A stretch of DNA of 64,000 nucleotides, from assembly GCF_018736045.1 (NCBI RefSeq), contig NZ_CP076132.1, positions 4,201,501-4,265,500 of the forward strand, in the 5' to 3' direction. This document shows positions 1-7,887 of the stretch, piece after piece. A program made the position numbers and the translations under genes. The DNA comes from Flammeovirga yaeyamensis (GTDB lineage Bacteria; Bacteroidota; Bacteroidia; Cytophagales; Flammeovirgaceae). The first letter of the stretch is position 1, and every line of letters begins with the position of its first letter. The notes below the pieces were generated by a model. It worked only from the letters and a program-made list of their open reading frames with translations. It was not told the origin of the DNA and ran no database searches.

Positions 1-448
1 GCATTGCTCCAAAAGCAGCCACACTCGAAATATTTAAAATATGTGCCTCTCTTTTATTTTTTAAATTAGGCAATAGACCTCTTGTCAATTTTACCAATGC
101 CAATACATTCAGATTAATAATGTTTTGAATGTATTCTTCCGATGCTTCTTCAAATCTACGACTACCTCCAATTCCGGCATTATTAATCAAAACTTCTATT
201 TGGTGTTTCTGATTGATCTTTTCTATCAATTGATCTAATTCAACTTGATTCGTTAAATCAGTCTCATAATAGTAAACGGATACTTTAAATTTAAAACTCA
301 ACTCTAATGCTAAGTTTTTGATGTTTTCTTTGGGTAAAGAAATTAGAATAAGATCCTTCCCTTTTTGTGCACAAGTTCGAGCAAACTCTTTTCCCAAACC
401 CTGACTCGCTCCAGTTATTATAATAAAGTTGTTGTCTGATGTTCCCAT
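1..448 (-). CDS. SDR family oxidoreductase (C-terminus outside window)
   Basis: This is the N-terminal part (149 codons) of a short-chain dehydrogenase/reductase; the gene runs off the left edge. The translation starts MGTSDNNFIIITGASQGLGK, which holds the TGASxGLG NAD(P)-binding motif at about residues 12-19. An NNAGIGG motif lies near residue 95, and NISSV, which carries the catalytic Ser of the family, lies at the very edge. The Tyr-x-x-x-Lys pair would lie beyond the window. Family membership is clear, but the substrate cannot be told. A TAGGTTTG -7 box about 30 bases upstream of the ATG supports the start. Confidence 0.85.
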   Translation of the reverse strand, partial: MGTSDNNFIIITGASQGLGKEFARTCAQKGKDLILISLPKENIKNLALELSFKFKVSVYYYETDLTNQVELDQLIEKINQKHQIEVLINNAGIGGSRRFEEASEEYIQNIINLNVLALVKLTRGLLPNLKNKREAHILNISSVAAFGAM

Positions 449-478
449 AAATTGATGTGATTTCTATTTATATCACTG

Positions 479-486
479 CAAACCTA
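479..486 (-). promoter_or_regulatory. Putative -7 box of the SDR gene
   Basis: Read on the minus strand this is TAGGTTTG, matching the Bacteroidota TAnnTTTG -7 box. It would start transcription near 472, giving a leader of about 25 bases. No well-spaced -33 TTTG is visible, so the call is tentative. Confidence 0.35.
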
Positions 487-875
487 CTTGTTACTCACAT
501 CAAAGCATTTTCATTTCTTGGGAAGCGTCATATTTTCTTTTGAGTTGTAGAATGATTCTTTGAGTTGTATTTGAATATATCTTTAAAGAAAAGCTTAAAC
601 AAAATGAGTAAAAACTCGAAAATCTATTTTGTTTAAAGAAAATTAAAAAATAATAAACAAAATATTTTCAACTTGTTTCTGTCAGTTTTCCGATTCTATA
701 ACGACCAATGACTAGAACTCAGATTTCAACAAAACCTCCAAAACATCATCAAAAAGCAATATTTATAAGAAAATCAATCATTTACAACCTTATTAATAAT
801 AGCTTTTTTCAGAACAAAAAGACATTTGCTATAGATTTTTTCTGTTTAACTATAAGTAAAATATATTAAACAAAA

Positions 876-907
876 TTTGCAAAGAGTTTTAATAACCTAT
901 ATATTTG
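876..907 (+). promoter_or_regulatory. Bacteroidota-type promoter of the sigma-factor gene
   Basis: TTTG at 876-879, a 20-base spacer and TATATTTG at 900-907 match the -33/-7 consensus of the Bacteroidota primary sigma factor. Transcription would start near 912. This excludes the TTG at 877 as a start codon and leaves ATG 919 or, better, ATG 958. Confidence 0.65.
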
Positions 908-957
908 TTTCAACAACAATGAGAAACATTAAACAAAACACCTTTAACTCTATTATT

Positions 958-1470
958 ATGACAGCTATAGAATTCAATCACAAATTGCAGTATTTAATCC
1001 CAGCATTGGAGCCATTCGCTTACAAACTGACAAAGGACACTGCGAATGCAAAAGATCTAATTCAGGAGACAATGCTTAAAGCTTTCTCTAATAAGGAGAA
1101 GTTTATGGTAGGTACAAACATGAAAGCATGGGTATTTACTATCATGAGAAACACATTCTTAACGAATTACCAAAAAAATGCACGTCAGAAAACGTTTATT
1201 GATACTTCTGATAATCTGCATTTTATCAATAGCACTTCTACAAAACAAGAAAATAAAGCTATGGGTCAGTTTGCAATGGATGATATCCAAACGGCTATTG
1301 AGAATTTAGATGATACGTACTCTGAACCATTCATGATGTATTTTAGAGGATTTAAATACCATGAAATTTCAGATAGATTAAACATTCCAATTGGTACAGT
1401 AAAAAACAGAATCTTTTTAGCTAGAAAAGAATTAAAAGAGGTATTAGCAGTGTACGCTGATAGATATTAA
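958..1470 (+). CDS. RNA polymerase sigma factor, sigma-70/ECF-like
   Basis: A 170-residue sigma factor with only regions 2 and 4. Region 2 (about residues 10-78) includes DLIQETMLKAF and the core-binding and -10 recognition segment NMKAWVFTIMRNTF. Region 4 (about 110-165) ends in the helix-turn-helix HEISDRLNIPIGTVKNRIF. The reading frame is open back to 877, but a promoter lies at 876-907, so the ATG at 958 (MTAIEF) is preferred; ATG 919 is the alternative. No anti-sigma factor gene is adjacent, so this may be one of the orphan ECF factors found across Bacteroidota. The regulon cannot be told from sequence. The TTTTAATAACCTA box overlapping its promoter recurs at two other loci in the window. 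Confidence 0.85.
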   Translation: MTAIEFNHKLQYLIPALEPFAYKLTKDTANAKDLIQETMLKAFSNKEKFMVGTNMKAWVFTIMRNTFLTNYQKNARQKTFIDTSDNLHFINSTSTKQENKAMGQFAMDDIQTAIENLDDTYSEPFMMYFRGFKYHEISDRLNIPIGTVKNRIFLARKELKEVLAVYADRY

Positions 1471-1503
1471 TGAATCTTTTTAGTACTACTTAAATAATGC
1501 TGT

Positions 1504-1511
1504 TATTTTTG
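1504..1511 (+). promoter_or_regulatory. Putative -7 box directly before waaA
   Basis: TATTTTTG matches TAnnTTTG and ends only 5 bases before the waaA ATG at 1516. If used, transcription starts at or next to the start codon, giving a nearly leaderless mRNA. There is no clear -33 element, only a T-rich stretch near 1477-1482. Confidence 0.35.
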
Positions 1512-1515
1512 TAAA

Positions 1516-2772
1516 ATGATACAAGAACAGCTTTATAATATGGGCAATGTTGCCTTCGGTGGTGCTATGAAAATTGCATCTTTTCTTCATCCAAAAGCCA
1601 AATTATTTATTGATGGAAGGAAAGGTTTACTATCAAAAATATCTTCCGATTTTAAGAATAACACACGTCCAGTAGCATGGTTTCATTGTGCATCCCTAGG
1701 CGAATTTGAGCAAGGGCGTCCTGTTATCGAAGCTTTTAGAACTGTATTTACCGATTATCTAATTGTACTCACATTCTATTCACCTAGTGGATATGAAGTT
1801 CAAAAAGAGTATGATCAAGCTGATTTTGTATATTACTTACCAATAGACACCAAATCTAACGCGACAAAATTTGTCGAAACTATTCAACCTAAAATTGCAT
1901 TCTTTGTCAAATATGAATTTTGGCATAACTACTTGAATGCATTAAAAAAGAATTCATCCAGAATAATATCCTTCTCGACGATTTTTCGTCCTGATCAAGC
2001 TTTCTTTAAGAAAGGGGGAGGATTTCAACAAAATATGCTAAAGAAGTTTGACTTCTTTTTTACTCAAGATCAGCGTTCATTTGATCTGTTGAGTCAGATC
2101 AATATTAATAGTAAAGAGATAGCTGGCGACACTCGCTTTGATCGTGTTGCCGAAATCTGTGCGTCTCCTAAACAAATACCCTTAGCCCAACAATTTTCGG
2201 AAGGAAATCAAGTGGCCGTTGTGGGAAGTAGTTGGCCTCTTGACATCGAAGCACTGAGCAAAAGTGTCAATAGTATTTCTTCTCTAAAATGGATCATCGC
2301 TCCTCATGAAATATCCGATAAAAAAATCCAATTTATTATAGATACATTTTCTAGTAGAAAGTGTATTCGTTATTCAAAAGCAACAACTGAAAATATAAAT
2401 CAGTACGATATTCTAATTATCGATAATATTGGAATGTTGTCATCCTTGTATCAGTTTGCCGATTTTGCCTATGTTGGTGGAGCATTCAAAGAAGGTTTAC
2501 ACAATATTTTAGAGCCTGCTACATTTGGTATTCCTATTGTTATTGGTGCAGAATTCAGTAAATTTATTGAGGCGATAGCGCTAGTAGAAAGGAAAGGAGT
2601 GATAAGTATACAATCCTCTGAAGAATGTCTGTCTATTATCAAAAAGTTAGTAGATGATGTTGAGTTTAGAACTACTACCGGCAGAATTACCAAACAATAT
2701 GTTAATGAGAATTTAGGCAGTACTGAAAAAATTATCAGTTATTGTCAAAAGATTATTTCAGAAAATCAATAA
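1516..2772 (+). CDS. waaA: 3-deoxy-D-manno-octulosonic acid (Kdo) transferase
   Basis: WaaA/KdtA transfers Kdo from CMP-Kdo to lipid A precursors at the inner face of the inner membrane. The 418-residue length is normal for Bacteroidota. The N-terminus is a hydrophobic/basic membrane-anchoring segment. CASLGEFEQGRP (residues 58-69) carries the family's catalytic Glu (E63). FFVKYEFWHNY is the conserved acceptor-side motif, and GDTRFDRV and YVGGAFKEGLHNILEPA form the C-terminal CMP-Kdo-binding half of this GT-B enzyme. It lies 45 bases after the sigma-factor gene and before rsgA. The genes that make its donor (kdsB, kdsA and a kdsC-like gene) are at 21.2-24.7 kb, so the pathway is split over two loci. 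Confidence 0.95.
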   Translation: MIQEQLYNMGNVAFGGAMKIASFLHPKAKLFIDGRKGLLSKISSDFKNNTRPVAWFHCASLGEFEQGRPVIEAFRTVFTDYLIVLTFYSPSGYEVQKEYDQADFVYYLPIDTKSNATKFVETIQPKIAFFVKYEFWHNYLNALKKNSSRIISFSTIFRPDQAFFKKGGGFQQNMLKKFDFFFTQDQRSFDLLSQININSKEIAGDTRFDRVAEICASPKQIPLAQQFSEGNQVAVVGSSWPLDIEALSKSVNSISSLKWIIAPHEISDKKIQFIIDTFSSRKCIRYSKATTENINQYDILIIDNIGMLSSLYQFADFAYVGGAFKEGLHNILEPATFGIPIVIGAEFSKFIEAIALVERKGVISIQSSEECLSIIKKLVDDVEFRTTTGRITKQYVNENLGSTEKIISYCQKIISENQ

Positions 2773-2843
2773 TTCAAATTAAGTTTACGAAAAGACATAA
2801 TCCTTCTGTAAAGAAAAGTTTATAGAGGTGAAATCACATTAGA

Positions 2844-3827
2844 ATGGCAAAAAAAGGGAAGAAAAAAAATAAAGAAAAAGAGGTTAGTGGAGATGTTAAA
2901 GTAGGAATCATTACCAAATCTACTGGCTTATGGTATGAAGTTGAGGATAAGGAAACTCGACAATTCTTTAAAGGTCGCCTTAGAGGAAAATTAAAACTCA
3001 AAGGTATGAAAGTGACTAACCCTGTTGCTGTTGGTGATTTTGTGAATTACACATTAGAAGATGAAGTTGAAAATACGGTAATCATTCATGATATTATCGA
3101 TAGAAAGAACATTATTCTAAGACAGTCTACCCGTAAAAAATGGCACGGCCATATTATCGCTGCCAATATTGATCAAGCTATCTTAATTGCCACACTTGCC
3201 CTTCCCAAAACCTCTCTTGGTTTTATAGATCGTTTTCTAGTAGCAGCAGAATCTTATGATGTTCCTACCTATATTGTTTTCAATAAAGATGATTTATTGG
3301 AGGATGAGGACAGGGAATATTTAGACTACCTAAAATCAATCTATGAACCACTAGGTTACAAATGCTTACGTGTTTCAGCGACCGAAAATCAGAACCTTCA
3401 AGAGCTAAATGAAATCATAAAAGATAAAACTTCGCTATTGGTTGGTCATTCTGGTGTAGGAAAATCTACTCTTTTGAATAAATTGGCATCAAAAATGCAT
3501 CAAAAAACTGATGAGATCTCTTTATTCGCCATGAAAGGTAAACATACTACTACTTTCGCCGAAATGTTCACCCTTGCAGAACAAAATGGTCATTTAATAG
3601 ATACCCCGGGCATTAAAGAACTTGGTATCATGGGAATAGAAGAAAATGAAATTGGTCATTTTTTCCCTGAAATTCGTGAGGTAATGAATGAATGCAAATA
3701 CAATAATTGTACTCACGTTCATGAACCACAGTGTGCAGTCAGAGATTTAGTCGACGAAGGAAAAATTGCCACTTCACGCTACTTAAGTTATTTAAGTATG
3801 TTAGAAGGTGATGATAATAGAAAATAA
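2844..3827 (+). CDS. rsgA: Ribosome small-subunit-dependent GTPase A
   Basis: RsgA (YjeQ) is a circularly permuted GTPase that checks late maturation of the 30S subunit. The order seen is an OB-fold domain (about residues 15-100), then G4 NKDD (147-150), the G1 P-loop GHSGVGKST (201-209) and G3 DTPG (253-256), that is G4-G1-G3, the hallmark of the permuted family. The C-terminal zinc site is C284-x4-C289-x-H291-x5-C297. The N-terminus has a lysine-rich extension (residues 2-13), probably RNA-binding. Length (327) is normal. It may be co-transcribed with waaA, 71 bases upstream. Confidence 0.96.
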   Translation: MAKKGKKKNKEKEVSGDVKVGIITKSTGLWYEVEDKETRQFFKGRLRGKLKLKGMKVTNPVAVGDFVNYTLEDEVENTVIIHDIIDRKNIILRQSTRKKWHGHIIAANIDQAILIATLALPKTSLGFIDRFLVAAESYDVPTYIVFNKDDLLEDEDREYLDYLKSIYEPLGYKCLRVSATENQNLQELNEIIKDKTSLLVGHSGVGKSTLLNKLASKMHQKTDEISLFAMKGKHTTTFAEMFTLAEQNGHLIDTPGIKELGIMGIEENEIGHFFPEIREVMNECKYNNCTHVHEPQCAVRDLVDEGKIATSRYLSYLSMLEGDDNRK

Positions 3828-3935
3828 AAATTAACTTTGATCGTTATACCCATAGTACAATCTGAAATATTTTTTTCATATCACTTTTTAAGTGAATAGG
3901 ATTTTCAAATTGACTACAAAAAAAGTTATAAAGAC

Positions 3936-4226
3936 ATGAGAGAAGTTCTCGTAGAGAAAATAGTACCTAAAAAATCCTCTTTAATTGAGTTTTTGATCTA
4001 TAATAAACAAGACAATATTCTTCAAGTTTCATACAAAAGAGGAAAACACTCAGGAAAAGTAATTACTTATAGAGATTTTCCTGCTGATTCTTTTGATATG
4101 ATTATCACATCTGAATCTCAAGGTAGAACACTACTAAGAGAATTAAAGCGATACAAAAAAGAAAAAGATTCTTTCTTTAAGTTTTTTATTAATCTCTTTA
4201 CCAAGAATAATAAAATACCTTATTAA
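3936..4226 (+). CDS. Small KTSC-domain-like protein
   Basis: A 96-residue protein. The segment SSLIEFLIYNKQDNILQVSY (residues 14-33), followed by a Gly-containing turn, a YRDFPADSFDMI segment and S-x-GRTL, resembles the KTSC domain, a small fold found alone or joined to nucleic-acid-related proteins and of uncertain function. The last third is basic (KRYKKEKDSFFKFF), so it may bind nucleic acid or membrane. It follows rsgA by 108 bases on the same strand and converges on the phosphatase gene. The domain match is by eye and no function is assigned. Confidence 0.6.
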   Translation: MREVLVEKIVPKKSSLIEFLIYNKQDNILQVSYKRGKHSGKVITYRDFPADSFDMIITSESQGRTLLRELKRYKKEKDSFFKFFINLFTKNNKIPY

Positions 4227-4245
4227 TCAGCAAACAGTCTATTTT

Positions 4246-7200
4246 TTAAACATTTAGGCCTACTATTGTAACATCATCAATCTGCTCTGCAGATGCCTTC
4301 CACATCGTAAAATAATTTTCTAACCAAACTTTTTGAGTTTCAAAAGATTGGTCTTGAGATATTTCGTGTAAAATTTTTCTAAATTTCGCAATCCCAATAC
4401 GTTTTTTCTCTCCATTAAATTGGTCATAAAAACCGTTTGAAGTAAGATAAATTGTATTTCCTTTATGTAAATTTATTTTGTGTTCGGTAAAGCCCTTTTG
4501 TCGAACATGCTCTGGCTCATTACCTATAGCTCTTCTTGTGCCTTTTACTTCATGAAATTTATTTTCAGAAACATAAAACAATGGTCTTTTTGCACTTGCA
4601 AAAGATAATTCACATCCATCATCATACTTTTTAAAACGAAGCACCATCATATCCATACCTACTAAAGTTGGATCTTTTGTTGACTTTTCCCTCAACAGTT
4701 CATCCATTTGTTCTAAAATATTAGGTACTGTAATATTTTTATCTACTACAATTTGTTCTAATAGCTGCATCCCAAATAAAGATTGTATCCCCCCTGCTGT
4801 GCCATGACCAATACAATCGGAAAGAACGAAATAACATATTTCTTCATCCCTTTCTTTAAAGGTCTTCATCCAATAAAAATCTCCAGATACTTTTTCTTTT
4901 GCTTTAAACATCACAAAAGAATCAATAAAATAACTATTTATCTTTTCGTTTGGAGGTAGTACGATAGACTGTAGCGAACGTGCATAATACAGTCTTTGTG
5001 TCATTTCTTTTTGTTGATACTTCAGCTTATCGTTTACAGATTTAAATTTATCAATTTGCTTTTTAAGAATCTCCTCTCTATTGGATAATACTTTATTCTG
5101 ACTTGCCACTTGATTGGTTCTTTCTAAAATAAGTTTCTCCAAAATTTCTTTATCGTATTGCACCTTTTCATCATAAAGTTTAAAAGCTACATAACCCAAC
5201 CCTAACAGGAATAGTATTATACCTGCTAATCCATATACAGTTTTGTACCATTTCTCTTCAACTACGAAAGAAAAATTAGTGGAATCGCTCCAATCAAACT
5301 CTCCTATTTGCTTGGCTTTTATTTGTAATACATATTCACCCGTCTCTAAACCCGAAGCAATTAAACTATTATTCCATCCCAAAGATTTCCATGGACCATC
5401 ATTATATCTGTACTTAAATTCTACCATTGCACCAGGGTAGCAGAGACTACTAAACTCAAAATCTATATAAGATGAAGAAGATATTTCGGGGTTATCTATA
5501 TTTATAAAATCGAATGTGGCATTACTAATTTTTGTAAAAATTGGTTTAGGTGTTTTCTTAAGGTTCATATCTCCGCTTGAGATTCCAATACCAGCAGTTG
5601 TTCCAGCCCAAACTTCTCCATCATCACTAATTAACATAGAACGGAATCCTAGTGTTTTACTCGGTAATCCCGATAGTTCATCAAAGATTAAGTAGTTTTT
5701 CCAATCCTCAATTCTAATCACACCTCTGCTATTGGAAATCCAATACACTTTTTCGTGTCTTTTATCATGCTTTATTGTTTTCACTTCACCTAAATCAAGA
5801 TTATCGACTTGTTTTAAGTTCAGCTCATCTTCATCAAGAATAGCCAAGCCCAAATTAGTAGCCATGACTATTTGTTTTCGGTCGATAATAAAATCATTGA
5901 CACTTAGTTTATTTACCTTCTCAAAACCTAATGGGACAGATAGATTAACGAAACGATCTAACCTTTTTCTGTAGCTAAATATATAAGAATGATTATCACT
6001 TCCTCCTGCGTATAATGTCCCTTTTTCTACTTTTAAAACGTTTACTTTACTTAATAACCCTTTTTCTCTGCCGTAACTTATAGGAATACTATTATCCTTC
6101 AATCGGTAAACACCTCCATGATCTTGGACGTACCAAATCTCTCCTTTCCTTTCTACAAGGTTATATATTGCACCTCCTCCTTCCGACAAATCTAATTTCT
6201 TAAGCAATTCGCCATCAACAGAATATACTAGGATATAGCCTATATTAGTTGACATCCAATACTCTTTTCCTCTTTTTAATAGACGAAGAACTATTCCATA
6301 ATTACTTGGTATTTGCCAACTTTTCTCCACTCCCTCATGAATCACATTTGTAAAATATACGGCGTGTCCATCGGTATAAACCACCTCGTCTCCTTCTTCA
6401 ATAATATCCTGAACGTATCCGCTGCTTATATCTTTAAAAGGTTTAGTAAAGTATTGCTCCTTTAATAAAGTAATTCCATTATCTGTACTCAACCATATTT
6501 CAGAAAGTCCTTCCAAATAGATAGAGTTGATTACTCTAGAGGACACCTCTTTCATTTTCGTGATCTTAAATTCTTTTTCAGAAGTATCGATAACAAAGAA
6601 CCCATTGTTCCAAGTAGTCACTAACCAAAGGTCTTCGGTAAATGGTACTACCCATGAAGGAGAAAAATTATTAATTAGAATAGTCTGCGACAAAACTTCA
6701 TCACCCGATTTATTCAACCAAATGGAAAAAAAGCCCGAATCTGTAGAAACATAGATCAAACCATCTTTAAAGAAGGCATGATTCACTCTATCTAATTGAC
6801 TTAATAAAGAAATTTCTTCAAACTGATCATGTATTTTATTGTATCGATAAAAGTAACCTGCTTCAGAAAAAGCATAAATACCAAGTCTTCTATCCTCTAG
6901 AATGGTAAATGATCTTTGAAAATTTGTTGGGATATCTTTTTCGGAGAATTGGTAGCGTTGCTTAATTTTAAATGAAGAATCCAGTAAATTAATGGAGTGA
7001 TTATCGGCAACCCAAATGTCATTATTCTTAGATTCGAATATTTGCTTTGGGAACCATAACAAAGAATCAGAAGCATAGGCATCCCCTTCAATAAGCAATT
7101 CTATTTCGGGATGTGCTGCAGAAGTTTTTACCTTTATCAACCCTAAATCTGTTGTTGCTAAAGTCACACCACTTGATGTAGTAAAAATATTTTTTACGTA

Positions 7201-7446
7201 AGGACTGGGCAACCCCTTTTTAATTTGAAGGAAGTTTTTACCATCAAATCGAATGATACCCTCATCTGTAGCTGCCCACACAAATCCCAGACTATCTTTT
7301 GCAATAGATTTTACCAATGGATTTTGAAGCCCCTTCAATTCGTTGTAAGTGGAAACATTCCATTGAGCAAAAGTCCGATGGGAACAGTAGCATAAGAATA
7401 TCAGATTTAGATAAAGTATGAATATTTTTTTAGTAAAAATTCTCAA
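4246..7446 (-). CDS. Sensor-type SpoIIE/PP2C phosphatase with N-terminal beta-propeller
   Basis: A 1066-residue protein with a signal sequence, about 600 residues of two-component-type propeller repeats (for example WAATDEGIIRFDG), a Y_Y_Y-type beta-sandwich, one transmembrane helix near residues 733-757, a coiled coil (about 765-830) and a C-terminal SpoIIE-family PP2C domain. The build suggests a periplasmic sensor driving a cytoplasmic Ser/Thr phosphatase, perhaps acting on an anti-anti-sigma protein. Metal-binding motifs KVSGDFYW (about 855) and SDCIGHG (about 877) and the final DDVT are present, but the usual TDG/SDG motif reads TSNG near residue 1002, replacing a metal-ligand Asp by Asn. 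No partner gene is adjacent. The substrate is unknown. Confidence 0.85.
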   Translation of the reverse strand: MRIFTKKIFILYLNLIFLCYCSHRTFAQWNVSTYNELKGLQNPLVKSIAKDSLGFVWAATDEGIIRFDGKNFLQIKKGLPSPYVKNIFTTSSGVTLATTDLGLIKVKTSAAHPEIELLIEGDAYASDSLLWFPKQIFESKNNDIWVADNHSINLLDSSFKIKQRYQFSEKDIPTNFQRSFTILEDRRLGIYAFSEAGYFYRYNKIHDQFEEISLLSQLDRVNHAFFKDGLIYVSTDSGFFSIWLNKSGDEVLSQTILINNFSPSWVVPFTEDLWLVTTWNNGFFVIDTSEKEFKITKMKEVSSRVINSIYLEGLSEIWLSTDNGITLLKEQYFTKPFKDISSGYVQDIIEEGDEVVYTDGHAVYFTNVIHEGVEKSWQIPSNYGIVLRLLKRGKEYWMSTNIGYILVYSVDGELLKKLDLSEGGGAIYNLVERKGEIWYVQDHGGVYRLKDNSIPISYGREKGLLSKVNVLKVEKGTLYAGGSDNHSYIFSYRKRLDRFVNLSVPLGFEKVNKLSVNDFIIDRKQIVMATNLGLAILDEDELNLKQVDNLDLGEVKTIKHDKRHEKVYWISNSRGVIRIEDWKNYLIFDELSGLPSKTLGFRSMLISDDGEVWAGTTAGIGISSGDMNLKKTPKPIFTKISNATFDFINIDNPEISSSSYIDFEFSSLCYPGAMVEFKYRYNDGPWKSLGWNNSLIASGLETGEYVLQIKAKQIGEFDWSDSTNFSFVVEEKWYKTVYGLAGIILFLLGLGYVAFKLYDEKVQYDKEILEKLILERTNQVASQNKVLSNREEILKKQIDKFKSVNDKLKYQQKEMTQRLYYARSLQSIVLPPNEKINSYFIDSFVMFKAKEKVSGDFYWMKTFKERDEEICYFVLSDCIGHGTAGGIQSLFGMQLLEQIVVDKNITVPNILEQMDELLREKSTKDPTLVGMDMMVLRFKKYDDGCELSFASAKRPLFYVSENKFHEVKGTRRAIGNEPEHVRQKGFTEHKINLHKGNTIYLTSNGFYDQFNGEKKRIGIAKFRKILHEISQDQSFETQKVWLENYFTMWKASAEQIDDVTIVGLNV

Positions 7447-7887
7447 ATCAATTAATCTTAGAGTGCTTTGATGTCAATTAACATTTTAATCAATAAAAAA
7501 TTTAATCAATGAAACCCTCAAATCATAATAAAAAACGAACATTATCAGTTTAATTCTAAATCATATAATTAGGATGAAAAAATTATCTAAAAAGCAATAT
7601 TGTTTTTAAAGAAATTCAGACCTTACTTTGTAAGAGTGGCGTGTGTAAAGTGCCTATAAAATTTTAATAACCTATCCTTTTGTCGTTAGAACAAACATTA
7701 ACAAAGCAATCAATTAAAATTTCACTCACTTCACACCTCATTACATTCATTTTCAAATGAATACATTTTTATAAGTTGTTTTTTTCTACTAACTTAAAAG
7801 GTATTCAAACTGTAATTAGAAACGAAAAAAGAAGACATACCATACATCTGTTTATCCCACGGTAAACGGTTCAAACTTTTCTAAAAA
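7447..7887. other. Intergenic region upstream of nrdJ
   Basis: About 440 bases between divergent genes. It holds the box TTTTAATAACCTAT at 7662-7675 followed by CCTTTTG, which may be the nrdJ promoter and would leave a leader of about 200 bases. I looked for a cobalamin riboswitch in that leader because the enzyme uses B12, and saw no B12-box-like sequence. No ORF or strong hairpin was seen. Confidence 0.5.

Larger units (their letters stand above)
449..957. other. Intergenic region of about 500 bases
   Basis: This AT-rich stretch separates the divergent SDR and sigma-factor genes. Apart from the two putative promoters and the TTTTAATAACCTAT box at 887-900, I see no gene, hairpin terminator or repeat in it. 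Confidence 0.6.

Noticed and set aside
7683-7887. Cobalamin riboswitch before the B12-dependent reductase
   Set aside because: No B12-box-like GCCACTG or multi-stem structure was visible by eye.
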